Source of the DNA: CBDUXZ01 sp965371325 [NCBI: uncultured bacterium]
Lineage (GTDB): Bacteria; JAUYMQ01
DNA length: 6,657 nt
Assembly: GCA_965371325.1 (NCBI GenBank)
Contig: CBDUXZ010000105.1
Span: 1 to 6,657 of the forward strand
Reading direction: 5' to 3'
Numbering within the stretch: the first letter of the stretch is position 1; each line of letters starts with the position of its first letter. Both the position numbers and the translations under genes were made by a program. A model generated the notes under the pieces. It saw only the letters and a program-made list of their open reading frames with translations. It was not told where the DNA came from and made no database searches. Shown here piece by piece: positions 6,241-6,657 of the stretch.

Positions 6241-6256
6241 CGCCTTCCGGGAGGCG
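6241..6256 (-). repeat. Short hairpin after the cysE stop codon
   Basis: CGCCT and AGGCG form a 5-base GC-rich stem with a 6-base loop, five bases after the cysE stop. No T-run follows, so it is not a convincing intrinsic terminator; it may be a weak RNA structure or chance. Confidence 0.2.
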
Positions 6257-6260
6257 TTCG

Positions 6261-6657
6261 TCATATCCCGCCGCCATTCTCGTGGCTCGTGCGAAGACGG
6301 TGATCCATGGCGCGGGCAGGCTCCGACACACCGGGTTTCCCCACGACGACCGCGGGAATACCGGCAACCGTCGAGTGGGGAGGAACATTATCGAGAACCA
6401 CGCTCCCTGCCCCTACCTTGGCGCCTTCTCCGATTTCCACGTTGCCGAGTATCTTCGCGCCGGCGCCAATAAGCACGCCATGGCGGACCTTCGGATGGCG
6501 ATCCCCCTTCTCCTTCCCGGTCCCGCCAAGCGTGACCTCCTGGAGCATCGACACGTGATCCTCCACGACCTCGTTCTCACCGATGACCACCCCGGTTCCG
6601 TGATCGATGAAGATGCCGGTGCCAAGACGCGCCGCCGGATGGCTATCCACAGCGAAC
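6261..6657 (-). CDS. cysE: Serine O-acetyltransferase, C-terminal part (5' end outside window)
   Basis: CysE acetylates L-serine with acetyl-CoA to O-acetylserine, the first step of cysteine synthesis. About 131 C-terminal residues are visible; the frame is open to the right edge (FAVDSHPAARLG before the GTG at 6650), so that GTG is not the start and the N-terminal helical domain is missing from the window. The left-handed beta-helix is clear: VDSHPAARLGTGIFIDHGTG contains the Asp and His equivalent to the catalytic Asp143/His158 of E. coli CysE. It is followed by QEVTLGGTGKEKGDRHPKV and hexapeptide repeats IGAGAKILGNVEIGEGAKVG, then VPPHSTVAGIPAVVVGKP. The protein ends in ENGGGI, close to the EYGDGI end of E. 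coli CysE. That terminal isoleucine inserts into the CysK active site to form the cysteine synthase complex, so the interaction is probably kept here. aat follows 60 bases downstream. Confidence 0.95.
   Translation of the reverse strand, partial: FAVDSHPAARLGTGIFIDHGTGVVIGENEVVEDHVSMLQEVTLGGTGKEKGDRHPKVRHGVLIGAGAKILGNVEIGEGAKVGAGSVVLDNVPPHSTVAGIPAVVVGKPGVSEPARAMDHRLRTSHENGGGI

Overview
This is a GC-rich bacterial window in which every gene I can support lies on the minus strand. A sigma-54 response regulator, -24/-12 promoters, a consensus IHF site and an Aat N-end-rule enzyme suggest a Gram-negative, proteobacterium-like organism, possibly deltaproteobacterial. That placement is inference; there is no marker gene that fixes the lineage.

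Read in the direction of transcription (high to low coordinates), the first block is metabolic: the 3' part of a serine O-acetyltransferase gene (cysE, cut by the window edge), aat (leucyl/phenylalanyl-tRNA--protein transferase), a succinate-semialdehyde-type aldehyde dehydrogenase (gabD1/sad type), and a large fused protein with an aminoglycoside-phosphotransferase-like half and a P-loop kinase half. Gaps in this block are about 50 to 100 bases, so it may be one operon, although the functions do not form a single pathway. A possible 27-residue small ORF bridges aat and the dehydrogenase.

The second block is regulatory and is the most interesting part. A 241-base gap precedes an NtrC-family response regulator gene (receiver, AAA+ sigma-54 activation domain, Fis-type helix-turn-helix). 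A 251-base gap follows it and precedes a CBS-domain protein gene that runs off the left edge. Each gap holds an excellent -24/-12 sigma-54 promoter (TGGCAC-N5-TTGC) aimed at the next gene. Each also holds upstream dyad sites sharing GCAAATnnTGC at enhancer-like distances. The gap before the regulator additionally has a perfect IHF consensus between its dyads and its promoter. The simplest model is that the regulator binds these dyads, activates its own gene and switches on the CBS-domain gene. No partner histidine kinase is present in the window.

The CBS-domain gene is easy to overlook because its stop codon lies outside the window. I saw no tRNA, rRNA, CRISPR array, insertion sequence or convincing intrinsic terminator.
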